Part shown: piece after piece, positions 1 through 6,979 of the stretch
Numbering within the stretch: the first letter of the stretch is position 1
How the letters are laid out: every line of letters begins with the position of its first letter
Assembly (NCBI GenBank): GCA_944380855.1
Contig: CALWIW010000013.1
Coordinates: forward strand, 1-51,292
Length of the DNA stretch: 51,292 nt
Direction of reading: 5' to 3'
Source of the DNA: an uncultured Clostridia bacterium
GTDB taxonomy: Bacteria > Bacillota > Clostridia > Oscillospirales > Acutalibacteraceae
The notes under the pieces: generated by a model
The model's database searches: none
What the model saw: the letters and a program-made list of their open reading frames with translations, nothing else
Told to the model about the DNA's origin: nothing
Position numbers and translations under genes: made by a program

Positions 1-469
1 AGAATGCTATAAGAAAAACAGTTATAATCAATCCATATAAATCAAAATCCGTTAACTGATTTGAGGGAAACAGGTTTCCGTAAAGCATTGTCAGGCCGGA
101 CGCAAAGATTATTCCTATTATACAAGGCTTTATTCCGTCTAAAACCGCTTGAACATGAGTGTTTTTAAATATTCTGTCAGAGAATTTCACAAATAAAAGT
201 ATTATCAAAAAGGACGGTAAAACTACACCTGCAGTAGCAAGAATTGCTCCGGATATATTGCCTTGGCTGCTGCCCACATATGTTGCTAAATTTACCATAA
301 TCGAGCCGGGAGTGGATTCTGCAACTGCGATAAAGTATTTTATCATATCCTCGTTAAGCCAACCGTGAGAAAGCACTGTGTCCTGAATAAGAGGAATAGC
401 TCCGTAAGCTCCTCCGAAAGAAAACAATCCTACCTGTAAAAAGGCAAGGAAAAGTTCCAACAATATCAT
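1..469 (-). CDS. chrA: Chromate transporter family protein, first half (partial, runs off left edge)
   Basis: The reading frame enters from the left edge and starts at an ATG at 469, so only the first 156 codons are visible and the C-terminus is missing. The N-terminus has the CHR-family signature FSFGGAYGAIPLIQ and an AESTPGSIMVN motif, with hydrophobic segments after each. The start codon overlaps the stop of the next gene upstream (466-1050) as ATGA, and an AAGGGTGA ribosome-binding site lies inside that gene, so the two are translationally coupled. Short CHR proteins are known to work as pairs of single-domain halves, for example YwrA/YwrB of Bacillus. The likely role is anion (chromate/sulfate-type) membrane transport; the actual substrate is inferred only from the family. 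Confidence 0.85.
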   Translation of the reverse strand, partial: MILLELFLAFLQVGLFSFGGAYGAIPLIQDTVLSHGWLNEDMIKYFIAVAESTPGSIMVNLATYVGSSQGNISGAILATAGVVLPSFLIILLFVKFSDRIFKNTHVQAVLDGIKPCIIGIIFASGLTMLYGNLFPSNQLTDFDLYGLIITVFLIAF

Positions 470-1050
470 TTTTTATCACCCTTTCTTAAACGTGCAAGGA
501 TGAAAGATATATAACCTGCTAATCCTGCAATTAAAATTAAATAAATTGATGAGAAATTTACAGAAAAAATGCTTATAAGTATCATAGCAATAAATGTCAC
601 TGCCATTATTATAATCGGCAGTATTTTTTTTGGAATTATTTTTAACATTCGTAATGCCGCAGTAAAAACAAGCAAGCTTACTGCTACTTTTATACCTTTA
701 AATGCATTTGATACTATTCTGTTTTCCAATATATTATCGAAGAACAGGGAAATTGCATAAATAATCAAAAAAGAGGGAAGAACAACTCCGACAGTTGAGA
801 TAACTGCACCTAATAATCCTGCCTGACGATAACCGACAAATGTGGCACAATTTATCGCTATAGGGCCTGGAGTAGACTCCGCAATTATAGTGACGTCCAT
901 AAGTTCGTCTGAGGTTATCCAATTTTTCTTGACTACACATTCCTCGTCAATCAGAGAAATCATGGCATAACCTCCGCCGAAAGTAAAAAGACCTATTTTA
1001 AAAAATATTAAAAACAGCTCACAAAGTTTTCTTCCTTTGCCTTTATTCAT
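466..1050 (-). CDS. chrA: Chromate transporter family protein, second half
   Basis: This is a CHR-family single-domain membrane protein of about 194 residues. It carries the paired signatures FTFGGGYAMISLIDEE and AESTPGPIAINCATFVGY, followed by several hydrophobic helices and a basic C-terminal tail. The ATG at 1050 is preferred because GGGGAGAAA lies about 9 bases upstream; an earlier in-frame ATG at 1068 has no ribosome-binding site. The stop overlaps the start of the next CHR half (1-469), so the two probably form a heterodimeric transporter. In bacteria CHR pairs export chromate or handle other oxyanions; nothing in the sequence fixes the substrate. Confidence 0.88.
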   Translation of the reverse strand: MNKGKGRKLCELFLIFFKIGLFTFGGGYAMISLIDEECVVKKNWITSDELMDVTIIAESTPGPIAINCATFVGYRQAGLLGAVISTVGVVLPSFLIIYAISLFFDNILENRIVSNAFKGIKVAVSLLVFTAALRMLKIIPKKILPIIIMAVTFIAMILISIFSVNFSSIYLILIAGLAGYISFILARLRKGDKK

Positions 1051-1070
1051 AAACCGATTTCTCCCCATAT

Positions 1071-1505
1071 TTATTTTTTATCATTTATATATTTTTTCAT
1101 ATTGATATGGGGACAATGTTCATCGAGAAATTCTTCTCCGAATTGCACATATCCAAGTTTTTCATAAAATCCCTTAACTCTGCACTGAGCAGATAAAACA
1201 ATCTCTTTGCCGCCTATTTCACGGCATTTTTCCTCAATAGATGAAATTACCTTTTCTCCCAATTTTTTGCCTCTGTAAGGCTTTAAAACCGCTACACGAC
1301 CTATTTTATAAACGCCTTTCTGTTGTTCACTTCTAAAAAGCCTTCCTACCGCACAGGGGACGCCGTCTGAATAAATAACAACGTGAACAGCCCTTTCATC
1401 TATATCGTCAAATTCTCCTTTAAAACCCTGCTCCTCAATAAAAACCTTTGTTCTTATGGCAATGCAATCTTTATGTAACGTATCATAAAACTCAATTTTT
1501 TCCAA
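1071..1505 (-). CDS. GNAT family N-acetyltransferase (ElaA/YjcF-like)
   Basis: This 144-residue protein has the acetyl-CoA binding motif A at about residues 68-90 (IGRVAVLKPYRGKKLGEKV) and a C-terminal FYEKLGY motif typical of GNAT enzymes. The N-terminal RTKVFIEEQGF and FDDIDERAVH motifs match the ElaA/YjcF subgroup. It starts at a TTG (1505) preceded by GAGGAATTT. It ends 20 bases before the chromate transporter start and is probably cotranscribed with it. The acceptor substrate cannot be read from the sequence. Confidence 0.88.
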   Translation of the reverse strand: MEKIEFYDTLHKDCIAIRTKVFIEEQGFKGEFDDIDERAVHVVIYSDGVPCAVGRLFRSEQQKGVYKIGRVAVLKPYRGKKLGEKVISSIEEKCREIGGKEIVLSAQCRVKGFYEKLGYVQFGEEFLDEHCPHINMKKYINDKK

Positions 1506-1528
1506 AATAAATTCCTCGCAATCAAAGT

Positions 1529-2530
1529 TTAATTTTGTTTTTCTTTATCGCCGCCTGTATTATGACTTACGCTTGAAAGCGGGTTAGCATTTGCGGCTTT
1601 TTTTATTTGGTCAGGGCTTAAATGGGTATATATTTCTGTGGTGTTTAAATTCTCATGACCCAGTATTTCCTGTAAAACACGAATATCTACATTTCCATGC
1701 TGGTACATAAGTGTAGCCGCAGTATGACGAAGCTTGTGACAGGAATACCCCTGAGCGTCAAGGCCTATTTTTGTAAGATATTTATTAACAATAAATTGGA
1801 CCGTCTTTGGACTGATACGAGTAAGTCGTGAGCTTAAAAACAAAGCATTTTTATCCTTTACTCCGTCGGCTGGCCGAACCTTTTTATATTCATTAATCGC
1901 CTTTATACAAGCATCATTTAAATAAACGATACGCTGTTTATTTCCTTTTCCTGTAATTCTTATGGTGTTGTCGGAACGGATATCGTTGAAATTTATCCCT
2001 ACAAGTTCAGAAAGACGCATACCGCAATTAAGAAAAAGAGTCAAAATACAGTAATCACGTTCTTTGTTTGTACCGTCAACAGAATTCAAAAGGGCAATGC
2101 TTTGTTCCAAAGTAAGATACTTAGGAAGCTTCTTTGGTGACTTCGGAATATCAAGCTCAGCAAGAGGATTAGAGGGGAGAAGATGCTTTTTAGCAGTATA
2201 GTAATCAAAAAACGATTTTAGACTTGAACATTTTCTCGCACGTGTTACGGCACTGTTATCACGCTCGCGAAGTAAAAAATTCATAAACTCATAAGCGTCA
2301 GTAAGTGTAATGCTTTTAATTATATTCTCATCAATATCGTCAACAGATATTTCGGAAAACTCGACGTCAGAAGAAACAAGATTTCTCTTTCTTTTAATAA
2401 AGCGGAAAAATGTTCTCAGGTCAGAAAAATACTCATCAACAGTTTTGGGAGATTTACCTCGCACAGTTTGCAGATAGAAAAGATAGTCTTTAATTTGAGG
2501 AGAAGCCTCCGTCATAAAATCAATTGCCAT
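1529..2530 (-). CDS. Site-specific tyrosine recombinase, XerC/XerD family
   Basis: This 333-residue tyrosine recombinase has a SAM-like N-terminal DNA-binding domain (about 8-115) and a C-terminal catalytic domain. All active-site residues are visible: Arg172 (NCGMRLSEL), Lys195 in GKGNKQR, His265 and Arg268 (HKLRH), His292 (LGHENLNTT) and nucleophile Tyr301 (IYTHLSP). Length and motifs fit Xer enzymes that resolve chromosome dimers, but Xer-like enzymes also act on local sites. It starts at an ATG behind GGAGG and has its own promoter (2559-2587). It stands alone, with a divergent XRE regulator upstream and TATACAAAA-type inverted repeats in between. I cannot tell whether it is the chromosomal XerC/D or a paralogue serving a local site. 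Confidence 0.9.
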   Translation of the reverse strand: MAIDFMTEASPQIKDYLFYLQTVRGKSPKTVDEYFSDLRTFFRFIKRKRNLVSSDVEFSEISVDDIDENIIKSITLTDAYEFMNFLLRERDNSAVTRARKCSSLKSFFDYYTAKKHLLPSNPLAELDIPKSPKKLPKYLTLEQSIALLNSVDGTNKERDYCILTLFLNCGMRLSELVGINFNDIRSDNTIRITGKGNKQRIVYLNDACIKAINEYKKVRPADGVKDKNALFLSSRLTRISPKTVQFIVNKYLTKIGLDAQGYSCHKLRHTAATLMYQHGNVDIRVLQEILGHENLNTTEIYTHLSPDQIKKAANANPLSSVSHNTGGDKEKQN

Positions 2531-2558
2531 ACCAAAACCTCCAAATTTCTCTGAAAAT

Positions 2559-2587
2559 ATTTTACCTCATAAAGCTGTTAAATTCAA
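2559..2587 (-). promoter_or_regulatory. Promoter of the tyrosine recombinase gene
   Basis: On the minus strand TTGAAT (2587-2582) and TAAAAT (2564-2559) are 17 bases apart, a good sigma-A type match. The -10 lies about 29 bases upstream of the recombinase ATG. A TATACAAAAT motif at 2590-2599 sits immediately upstream of the -35. Confidence 0.6.
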
Positions 2588-2646
2588 GATATACAAAATA
2601 TAACGAATAATTCAACAGGAAGAAAGGACCTGAAAACAGAAATGTC

Positions 2647-2674
2647 ATTATACAAAATGAATATTTTGTATAAT
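2647..2674. repeat. 28-bp palindrome, TATACAAAA type
   Basis: ATTATACAAAAT and its exact complement ATTTTGTATAAT form 12-bp arms around a GAAT centre. Read as 11-bp arms plus a 6-base centre (TGAATA), it has the 11-6-11 geometry of sites bound by Xer-type recombinases. The same half-site occurs at 2590, 2830, 3310 and 3323. It could be an operator for the XRE protein, a recombination site, or both. Confidence 0.65.
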
Positions 2675-2763
2675 TAAGGGGATTCAGAAGCCATGTAAAT
2701 ATGAAAAATCGAACATTTTTAAAGATTTTTCATGTCTGTTTGAACCTAAATTAAAAGTTTTGA

Positions 2764-2792
2764 TTGCAACTTAAAAAACTATGTGTTATAAT
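2764..2792 (+). promoter_or_regulatory. Promoter of the XRE regulator gene
   Basis: TTGCAA (2764-2769) and TATAAT (2787-2792) are separated by 17 bases, with an extended -10 TG (TGTTATAAT). Transcription would start near 2799, leaving a leader of about 60 bases that contains the inverted repeat at 2822-2837. Confidence 0.75.
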
Positions 2793-2821
2793 ACTATCTG
2801 TAAAGTAAATACAGTTTTCTT

Positions 2822-2837
2822 TACAAAATTTTTTGTA
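2822..2837. promoter_or_regulatory. Inverted repeat in the XRE leader, probable operator
   Basis: TACAAAA and TTTTGTA are perfect inverted arms separated by TT, located between the predicted start of transcription and the ribosome-binding site. The position fits an autoregulatory operator of the XRE protein; this is inference from placement and from the repeated half-site. Confidence 0.55.
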
Positions 2838-2860
2838 TACTTATTTTTGCGGTGACGCTT

Positions 2861-3097
2861 ATGCCTTCATACTATTATAAAAAACTTCGTGAGCTGCGTG
2901 AGCAAAACAATTTGACACAAAGCGAAATTGCTCAGATACTCCAGACACGTCAGGAACAGTACAGTAAATATGAACTTGGACGAAGGGAAATTCCTGTCCA
3001 TCATCTAATTACGCTTGCAAGGTTTTACAGAGTTTCTGTAGATTACATTTTAGGATTGGAAAAAAATAAAACAAGAAAAACTGCATTAAGTGACTGA
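2861..3097 (+). CDS. Small XRE-family helix-turn-helix regulator
   Basis: The protein has about 78 residues and consists almost entirely of one Cro/CI-type helix-turn-helix domain: LRELREQNNLTQSEIAQIL, then QEQYSKYELGRREIP, then LARFYRVSVDYILGL. There is no ligand-binding or dimerisation extension beyond a short basic tail. The ATG at 2861 is chosen because GGTGA lies five bases upstream; a GTG at 2852 in the same frame is possible but would use part of that ribosome-binding site as its start. It is divergent from the tyrosine recombinase and surrounded by TATACAAAA repeats, so it probably represses itself and perhaps the recombinase. A bidirectional terminator follows at 3175-3220. Confidence 0.88.
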   Translation: MPSYYYKKLRELREQNNLTQSEIAQILQTRQEQYSKYELGRREIPVHHLITLARFYRVSVDYILGLEKNKTRKTALSD

Positions 3098-3174
3098 GTT
3101 TTTCCTGTTAATTGACAATCATGTATGAAGGATATTTAATTTTGCTAACATCTTCTTCAAATTTCATTTTATAG

Positions 3175-3220
3175 AAAAACACACGGTTTATTCGAATCAA
3201 TTCGGTAACCGTGTGTTTTT
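3175..3220. terminator. Bidirectional intrinsic terminator
   Basis: AAAAACACACGGTT pairs with AACCGTGTGTTTTT (3207-3220) around an internal loop of about 18 bases. The stem is followed by T-runs on both strands. It can end the XRE transcript (plus) and the cwlD-radA-DUF6873 transcript (minus). Confidence 0.8.
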
Positions 3221-3309
3221 CGTTTTGCTGTGTTTAGCTGTGTAATCTTATTTTAGTCCAGCTTATATTTGTAAATTGTGTTTTCTCGTAAATAGTCATT
3301 GTTTATTAT

Positions 3310-3332
3310 TATACAAAATAATTATACAAAAG
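3310..3332. repeat. Tandem TATACAAAA half-sites
   Basis: TATACAAAAT (3310-3319) and TATACAAAAG (3323-3332) are direct repeats with a 13-base period, downstream of the XRE gene and its terminator. They match the half-sites at 2590, 2649 and, inverted, 2663 and 2830. Confidence 0.5.
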
Positions 3333-3376
3333 ATTTATTATTTTCTAATTGTTTAGATTTCTGATTTTTGTAATTT

Positions 3377-4126
3377 TTATTCTGTGTCAATAATAACTCC
3401 GCCGCCGATATCTACAGGTCTTTCATCGTCTGATAATTCTTCTATAAATACACCGTGATTAAGACAAAAACTTTTTATATTTTCATATTCCGGATGATTG
3501 CTTATTTTTCCCGTAAAAGCAAGAATATCCTTATCAATTTTAAAGCAGCAGCCGCCTATATATCCTCTGTCTGTATCAAGCAAGGAAACTCCTCCGTAGC
3601 AAATTTCAAGAACATCTATGTTGGTCTCTTCTCTTGCCCTCCTCTCTATTTCCTTGCTGTCGGTTATCAAAGCATTACCTGTCACTATTGCAGTAGAACA
3701 TTTTGCATAGCCATTTTGAGTATCAATAATATTAAAACCGTAGTCCTCTGCTGTCCAGAGAAGCTCGTCATATACAAAATCTTCTCTGCAAAAAATGTTA
3801 TTCTGAATAACCGCACAATTCAATGCCGTATTAAAAGGATAGGTTCTTATAATATCGTCTTTGCATATTATAACATTTCCGTAATGCTCCTCAAGAATTT
3901 TAGCAAGCTCTGACGCTTCCTTTAATACAAATACCGTTTCATCATCAATGGGCAAAACCTGCATATCCGCATGGGTTCTTTCATATATGGGAAGCTTATT
4001 AATACACACCGTATCTATTACGGAAACGCCCATTTCTTTCAAATATAAAGCGGCTTTATTGTTACAATCCATAATTATATGGGTTATCTTCTTATTGGGC
4101 AGATTGGGTAAAAGTAAATTGCTCAT
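3377..4126 (-). CDS. DUF6873-type protein with a guanidino-modifying-enzyme-like fold (hypothetical)
   Basis: This 249-residue soluble protein has no signal peptide. I recognise it only as resembling the family NCBI names DUF6873 GME fold, meaning a fold shared with arginine deiminase and amidinotransferase. Visible features are repeated beta-propeller-like stretches and a GGVSLLDTDRGYIGGCCF motif near residues 180-196. Other conserved-looking elements are AIVTGNALITDSKEIERRA (about 146-164), ISNHPEYENIKSF and the C-terminal DIGGGVIIDTE. Its ATG begins two bases after the radA stop, so it belongs to the cwlD-radA operon. No enzymatic role can be assigned from sequence alone. Confidence 0.65.
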   Translation of the reverse strand: MSNLLLPNLPNKKITHIIMDCNNKAALYLKEMGVSVIDTVCINKLPIYERTHADMQVLPIDDETVFVLKEASELAKILEEHYGNVIICKDDIIRTYPFNTALNCAVIQNNIFCREDFVYDELLWTAEDYGFNIIDTQNGYAKCSTAIVTGNALITDSKEIERRAREETNIDVLEICYGGVSLLDTDRGYIGGCCFKIDKDILAFTGKISNHPEYENIKSFCLNHGVFIEELSDDERPVDIGGGVIIDTE

Positions 4127-4128
4127 AT

Positions 4129-5502
4129 TTATACTTCCGTCAAAGCACTAAAGGCTTCACGGACAGACCTTACTCCAATAACCTTTACGCTTTCATCATC
4201 ATTTTTTATGCTTCTCAAATTGTAATAAGGGACAACTATTGTTTTAAATCCAAGCCGAATTGCCTCATTTACTCTTGACTGTGCATTTGATACCGAACGT
4301 ATTTCTCCTGCAAGACCGATTTCGCCGAAAGCAACAGCTCTCTCTGAAATAGGAACATCTTTTAAGCTGCTGACAAGAGCCATGGCAACTGCCAAGTCAA
4401 CAGCAGGTTCGTCAAGTCTTAAACCGCCTACTACATTTATATACGCATCTGCTCCGGAAAAATAATACCCGGCACGCTTCTCCAATACAGCCATAAGAAG
4501 GGACATTCGGCTGTAATCAAATCCGGTTGACATTCTTCTGGGATTGCCGAAGCCTGATGCTGTTGCCAGTCCTTGAATTTCAGCTAAGATAGGTCTTGAA
4601 CCTTCCATAGCACAGGCAACACAGGTACCTGATACATTCTTTGGTCTTTCGCTTAGAAGCATTTGAGAAGGGTTTTCCACCTGTGCCAAGCCTTTATCAG
4701 TCATCTGGAATACGCCTATTTCGTTTGTAGAGCCAAAACGGTTTTTTACAGCTCTCAATATTCGGTAAGACAGCTGCTTATCTCCCTCGAAATATAAAAC
4801 AGCGTCTACAATATGTTCCAAAACCTTAGGCCCTGCAATAGAACCCTCTTTATTTACATGACCTACAATTAATATAGGTATTTCAAGACTTTTGGCAACC
4901 CGCATAAGTACCGAAGTACATTCCCTTACTTGGGCAACGCTTCCCGGAGAAGAGCTTAACTCTGAAAAATTCATTGTTTGAATTGAATCAATCATAACAA
5001 GGTCAGGCTTTAGTTCTCTTATATTTTCTGCGACCAGCTCAATATCTGTTTCCGTCATGATAAACATATCAGGGTTATTGACATCAAGACGGTTGGCTCT
5101 CAGCTTTATCTGCCGTGCCGATTCCTCACCTGAAACATACAGAATTTTAATTCCGCTGTTAAGACTTGAACAAATCTGCATGAGTATTGTGGACTTTCCA
5201 ATTCCCGGGTCGCCTCCTAAAAGAATAAGGCTTCCCTTAACAATTCCGCCTCCCAAAACCCTGTCAAGCTCAGAGTATCCTGTTTTATACCTCTGCTCTT
5301 CTGCCGTTGATATATCATTTACAGACATAGGTACATTGGAAGAGGTTCTGCGTTTTACAACAACAGAGGATTGGTTTTTTATCTGCTCTTTTATTTCTTC
5401 GGTCATAGTGTTCCATTCTCCGCACCCCGGACATTTTCCGTACCATTTAGGAGATTCATAACCGCACTCGGAACAAACATAGACGCTTTTTATCTTTCCC
5501 AT
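4129..5502 (-). CDS. radA: DNA repair protein RadA (Sms)
   Basis: RadA is a RecA-like, DnaB-type helicase that drives branch migration during recombinational repair. The 457 residues match the usual length. An N-terminal zinc finger uses Cys10, Cys13, Cys24 and Cys27 (CSECGYESPKWYGKCPGC). The ATPase domain has Walker A GGDPGIGKST (96-105) and the RadA-specific KNRFG motif at 253-257, and a Lon-protease-like domain ends the protein. The ATG at 5502 follows GGAAGT; an upstream in-frame extension to 5598 lacks the family sequence and overlaps cwlD. It lies 25 bases after the cwlD-like gene and immediately before the DUF6873 gene. Confidence 0.96.
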   Translation of the reverse strand: MGKIKSVYVCSECGYESPKWYGKCPGCGEWNTMTEEIKEQIKNQSSVVVKRRTSSNVPMSVNDISTAEEQRYKTGYSELDRVLGGGIVKGSLILLGGDPGIGKSTILMQICSSLNSGIKILYVSGEESARQIKLRANRLDVNNPDMFIMTETDIELVAENIRELKPDLVMIDSIQTMNFSELSSSPGSVAQVRECTSVLMRVAKSLEIPILIVGHVNKEGSIAGPKVLEHIVDAVLYFEGDKQLSYRILRAVKNRFGSTNEIGVFQMTDKGLAQVENPSQMLLSERPKNVSGTCVACAMEGSRPILAEIQGLATASGFGNPRRMSTGFDYSRMSLLMAVLEKRAGYYFSGADAYINVVGGLRLDEPAVDLAVAMALVSSLKDVPISERAVAFGEIGLAGEIRSVSNAQSRVNEAIRLGFKTIVVPYYNLRSIKNDDESVKVIGVRSVREAFSALTEV

Positions 5503-5527
5503 ATTCTGACTTCCTTTAAATAGCTTG

Positions 5528-6268
5528 CTATCTGTTGTTATAGCAGTATTCGACAAAACCCATATAGATTGCAAAAGCAAGCTGTTTTTGATATTCATAA
5601 TCTTTTAGTTTTTCAAGTTCCTGTGAATTAGACATGAACCCACATTCTATAATTATAGCAGGTACTTTTGCGTTGTGCAATACGAATATACTGTCGTCGG
5701 CAGGTTTACATTGCCTTTCGTTTTCCGGTTGAACTAAACCTACAACAGCCTTGCGGATATATTCAGAAAGCTCTTCCGACTTAGCATTATTTTTGCTGTA
5801 AAATATCTGAGTTCCGCTGTATTTGCTTTGGGAAAAATTATTCTGATGAATACTTAATACAACATTGTTTTCATGGGAGTTGTATATCTCAACTCTTTTT
5901 TCAAGGTCAGAACGCTTTCTTTCCCGTACTGTTTGAAGGGAATTGTCACCTATAGAAATATCCTCTTCCCTTATCATTTCAACTTCAAAACCGCCCTGTA
6001 TAAGCATATCCTTAAGTATTTCGGCAATGGAAAGATTTATATCCTTTTCTACTGTACCGTCTTTACCTTCCGCACCGCCGTCCTCTCCTCCGTGTCCCGG
6101 GTCAATAACAACTCTTATTTTATTTTCACCCAACACTTTGTTTTCCGTAGTTTGCATAGAAACCTTATTATAAGCATTGCATATCAAAACAGAAAATAGT
6201 ATTGCCGCTGTCAGCATAAAAGCCAAAAAGGGTATTTTTCCTGTTTTCAATATAAAAACTTTTTTCAT
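5528..6268 (-). CDS. cwlD: N-acetylmuramoyl-L-alanine amidase, CwlD-like
   Basis: This is an Amidase_3 zinc hydrolase of 246 residues with an N-terminal hydrophobic anchor (about 12-32). Zinc and catalytic motifs are in order: IDPGHGGEDGGA (His ligand), VEKDINL (Glu ligand), LSIHQNNF (His ligand) and the catalytic Glu in IIIECGFMSN. The size, single signal anchor and absence of cell-wall binding repeats fit CwlD, which makes muramic lactam in spore cortex. The ATG at 6268 follows AGAGGTG by five bases; a TTG one codon earlier is less likely. It heads the cwlD-radA-DUF6873 operon. A vegetative amidase role cannot be excluded. Confidence 0.88.
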   Translation of the reverse strand: MKKVFILKTGKIPFLAFMLTAAILFSVLICNAYNKVSMQTTENKVLGENKIRVVIDPGHGGEDGGAEGKDGTVEKDINLSIAEILKDMLIQGGFEVEMIREEDISIGDNSLQTVRERKRSDLEKRVEIYNSHENNVVLSIHQNNFSQSKYSGTQIFYSKNNAKSEELSEYIRKAVVGLVQPENERQCKPADDSIFVLHNAKVPAIIIECGFMSNSQELEKLKDYEYQKQLAFAIYMGFVEYCYNNR

Positions 6269-6334
6269 CAAATCACCTCTATTAAAAAATATATGAGCAG
6301 TTTATTAATTAATTCTTAAAACACCTTTATGAAT

Positions 6335-6364
6335 TTGACTTAAACCATCAAAATGAAGTATAAT
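6335..6364 (+). promoter_or_regulatory. Promoter of the flavodoxin-moxR-DUF58-transglutaminase operon
   Basis: TTGACT (6335-6340) and TATAAT (6359-6364) are 18 bases apart. The -10 lies about 36 bases upstream of the TTG start of the flavodoxin-like gene. Confidence 0.75.
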
Positions 6365-6400
6365 TGAATTAAGTATAAATATATAAAAGGAGGGATTTAG

Positions 6401-6961
6401 TTGATAAAAAAACTCTTGCTTTTCCTGACAGCTGTTGCGGTAATACTATCCTTTTGCTCCTGCGGCCAAACCATGGGAAAAAGTCTTCCTACAGGCAAAA
6501 GGGACGTCTTGGTAGTTTATTTCAGCAGAACGGGTAATACTGCTGATACAGCAAAAATAATTGCAGATTACACTCAAGCTGACATATTCACATTTTCAAG
6601 ACAAGAACCTTATCCTGAAAACTTAGAGGAATGTGTGGCAGAAGCTTCACGGGAAATGCAAAATAATATTATTCCGGAAATCACTGATCAAGTTAAAAAT
6701 ATCGAAAAGTATAATGTAATTTTCTTATGCTATCCAATATGGCTAAACTCTATGCCGATGCCTGTTATAACATTTATGACTGAAAACAATCTTTCGGACA
6801 AGTATATAATTCCTGTTGCTACCCACAGCGGAAGCGGTTTTGGAGACAGTATTCAAAAAATTCAAAAGTATGCAGGAAATGCTAAAATAATGGACGGATT
6901 ATCCATATTAAACGGAAATAACCAAGGACTTGAAGATAAATTAAAAGAATACAGATTTTAA
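6401..6961 (+). CDS. Secreted or lipid-anchored flavodoxin-like protein
   Basis: This 186-residue protein starts at TTG behind AGGAGG. It begins with a signal peptide (MIKKLLLFLTAVAVILSF) ending in CSC at about 19-21, which suggests a lipoprotein, although the lipobox is imperfect. The flavodoxin fold follows: FMN phosphate-binding loop YFSRTGNT at 40-47, FLCYPIWLNSMPMP near 110, and THSGSGFGDS. Flavodoxin_4-type proteins of this kind carry electrons or reduce small molecules; an extracytoplasmic location is unusual but recurrent in Firmicutes. It is the first gene of the moxR operon, 18 bases before moxR, but a functional link is unproven. Confidence 0.87.
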   Translation: MIKKLLLFLTAVAVILSFCSCGQTMGKSLPTGKRDVLVVYFSRTGNTADTAKIIADYTQADIFTFSRQEPYPENLEECVAEASREMQNNIIPEITDQVKNIEKYNVIFLCYPIWLNSMPMPVITFMTENNLSDKYIIPVATHSGSGFGDSIQKIQKYAGNAKIMDGLSILNGNNQGLEDKLKEYRF

Positions 6962-6979
6962 AGAGAAAGGATTTTTAAC

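Larger units (their letters stand above)
2531..2860. other. Divergent intergenic region between recombinase and XRE regulator
   Basis: These 330 bases hold no gene. They contain a minus-strand promoter for the recombinase (2559-2587), a TATACAAAAT motif directly behind its -35 (2590-2599), a 28-bp palindrome (2647-2674), a plus-strand promoter for the XRE gene (2764-2792) and a second inverted repeat (2822-2837) between that promoter and the XRE start codon. The density of related motifs suggests a regulatory region shared by both genes. Confidence 0.7.

Noticed and set aside
2647-2674. Chromosomal dif site.
   Set aside because: The geometry fits, but the arms do not resemble known Firmicute dif arms, and the position beside core operons gives no indication of the terminus.
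1529-3097. Prophage or integrative element suggested by a tyrosine recombinase next to an XRE regulator.
   Set aside because: No phage, conjugation or cargo genes follow on either side. Neighbours are ordinary core genes and no att-like direct repeats flank a segment.
5503-5598. N-terminal extension of RadA by 32 residues.
   Set aside because: The zinc finger should begin within the first ten residues; the extension overlaps cwlD and has no ribosome-binding site, whereas the ATG at 5502 has one.
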